Of a stretch of 5,588 bases of DNA, positions 5,381 through 5,588 are shown piece after piece; the stretch's first letter is position 1, and each line of letters begins with the position of its first letter. The notes below the pieces were generated by a model. The model was not told the origin of the DNA. It was given only the letters and a program-made list of their open reading frames with translations, and made no database searches. Source of the DNA: an uncultured Mycoplasma sp. Lineage in GTDB: Bacteria > Bacillota_I > Bacilli_A > RF39 > UBA660. The position numbers and the translations under genes were made by a program. The DNA lies in the NCBI GenBank assembly GCA_947565485.1, contig CANOGG010000094.1:1-5588 (forward strand), written 5' to 3'.

Positions 5381-5402
5381 TTAAGTAGGAATTAGCTCCT
5401 AA
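5381..5402 (+). repeat. Terminator-like repeat, copy 2
   Basis: Matches 5073-5094 at 17 of 22 positions (TTAAGTAGG, ATT, TCCTA). It contains the TAGGA/TCCTA hairpin that forms the inner stem of the predicted antisense RNA and of the peptide mRNA's 3' UTR. Confidence 0.35.
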
Positions 5403-5417
5403 CGCTCTACTAATTTG

Positions 5418-5446
5418 ATTTTAACATAGTTTTGATATATATGCAA
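5418..5446 (-). promoter_or_regulatory. Minus-strand extended -10 promoter for the antisense RNA
   Basis: On the minus strand: -35 TTGCAT (5446-5441), a spacer of exactly 17 bp, and -10 TAAAAT (5423-5418) preceded by TGT, an extended -10. It lies between the peptide ORF and its terminator and points back across the ORF. It has the same TGn style as the two plus-strand promoters called in this window. Confidence 0.5.
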
Positions 5447-5468
5447 TCCCATTATTTAAAAATAATTC

Positions 5469-5491
5469 AGTACTAATTATAGTACTTTTTT
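5469..5491 (+). terminator. Rho-independent terminator of the small peptide transcript
   Basis: AGTACTA (5469-5475) pairs with TAGTACT (5480-5486) around loop ATTA, followed by T5 (5487-5491) and a second T-rich stretch (5497-5503). The 7-bp stem is perfect. It closes a plus-strand transcript of about 290 nt beginning near 5199. Confidence 0.75.
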
Positions 5492-5511
5492 GTATGTTTT
5501 TTTCTTGCCTC

Positions 5512-5526
5512 AAAACTTTTAGTAGA
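5512..5526 (+). repeat. 15-bp direct repeat, copy 2
   Basis: Exact second copy of AAAACTTTTAGTAGA (first at 5119-5133), lying between the small-peptide terminator and the next promoter. Each copy sits about 40-55 bp upstream of a predicted -10 box, so it may be a shared upstream element rather than a mobile-element scar. Confidence 0.7.
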
Positions 5527-5540
5527 TATTATATATTTTT

Positions 5541-5571
5541 TTGCTGTGTACTAGAAAACGGGTGATAAAAT
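5541..5571 (+). promoter_or_regulatory. Candidate promoter firing out of the right edge
   Basis: TTGCTG (5541-5546) as -35, with GATAAA (5564-5569, spacer 17) or TAAAAT (5566-5571, spacer 19) as -10, preceded by a T-run that may act as an UP element. The gene it would serve begins beyond base 5588. Confidence 0.4.
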
Positions 5572-5588
5572 ATATACAAAAGTAAAAA

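Larger units (their letters stand above)
5284..5411 (-). ncRNA. Candidate antisense RNA against the small peptide mRNA
   Basis: A minus-strand promoter at 5418-5446 would start an RNA near 5411, and a minus-strand hairpin with a T-run at 5289-5311 would end it near 5284, giving about 125 nt complementary to codons 8-34 of the peptide ORF and its 3' flank. Its 5' end would fold: ATTAGT (5414-5409, minus) with ACTAAT (5368-5363), AGAGC (5408-5404) with GCTTT (5377-5373, one G-U), and inside them TAGGA (5401-5397) with TCCTA (5390-5386). The AGAGC/GCTTT stem pairs fully only in the minus-strand RNA. This fits a cis-encoded antitoxin RNA. No expression evidence is available. Confidence 0.4.

Noticed and set aside
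5119..5526. Direct repeats as a CRISPR or transposon end
   Set aside because: Only two copies, 393 bp apart, no regular spacers, no transposase gene and no terminal inverted repeats.
5101..5588. tRNA, rRNA or a known riboswitch in the gene-poor right end
   Set aside because: No cloverleaf, CCA end or riboswitch core was recognised; the structure seen is better explained by the small-peptide and antisense module.

Overview
The window is AT-rich. Its coding regions end in TAA (one small ORF ends in TAG), and every visible tryptophan is TGG with no in-frame TGA, so the standard bacterial code (table 11) applies rather than the mycoplasma code. Lipobox, Shine-Dalgarno sites, extended -10 promoters and protein families all point to a low-GC Firmicute. 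The surface protein at the left edge and the DUF4358/MBOAT/DHHW trio suggest an uncultured gut Bacilli or Mollicutes-like lineage; that placement is inference.

Layout, all main genes on the + strand. (1) 2-1525: the 3' part of a large extracellular protein with an Fn3-like domain and a C-terminal domain typical of secreted or pilin-like proteins of uncultured gut Firmicutes; its start lies off the left edge. (2) 1526-1705: two strong hairpins in tandem, then an extended -10 promoter. (3) 1706-4626: a three-gene operon of a DUF4358 lipoprotein, an AlgI/DltB-type MBOAT acyltransferase and a DHHW/AlgJ-X-like SGNH protein. Spacings are 21 and 2 nt. Together they look like a machine that passes acyl (probably acetyl) groups across the membrane to a surface glycan. 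(4) 4627-4786: phased A-tracts and an unusual set of four alternating inverted repeats. (5) 4787-5059: the nucleoid protein HU with its own terminator. (6) 5101-5588: no long gene, but a compact module that is the most interesting part of the window.

The 5101-5588 module has a + strand extended -10 promoter overlaid by two palindromes, a structured leader, a good ribosome binding site and a 34-residue hydrophobic peptide ORF (5263-5367), followed by a clear terminator at 5469-5491. A minus-strand promoter (5418-5446) and a minus-strand terminator-like hairpin (5289-5311) would make an antisense RNA of about 125 nt covering most of the ORF. This is the layout of a type I toxin-antitoxin locus, and I do not recognise the peptide family. 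A 15-bp direct repeat flanks the module, and another promoter fires out of the right edge. All regulatory and RNA calls were made by eye and are candidates only.
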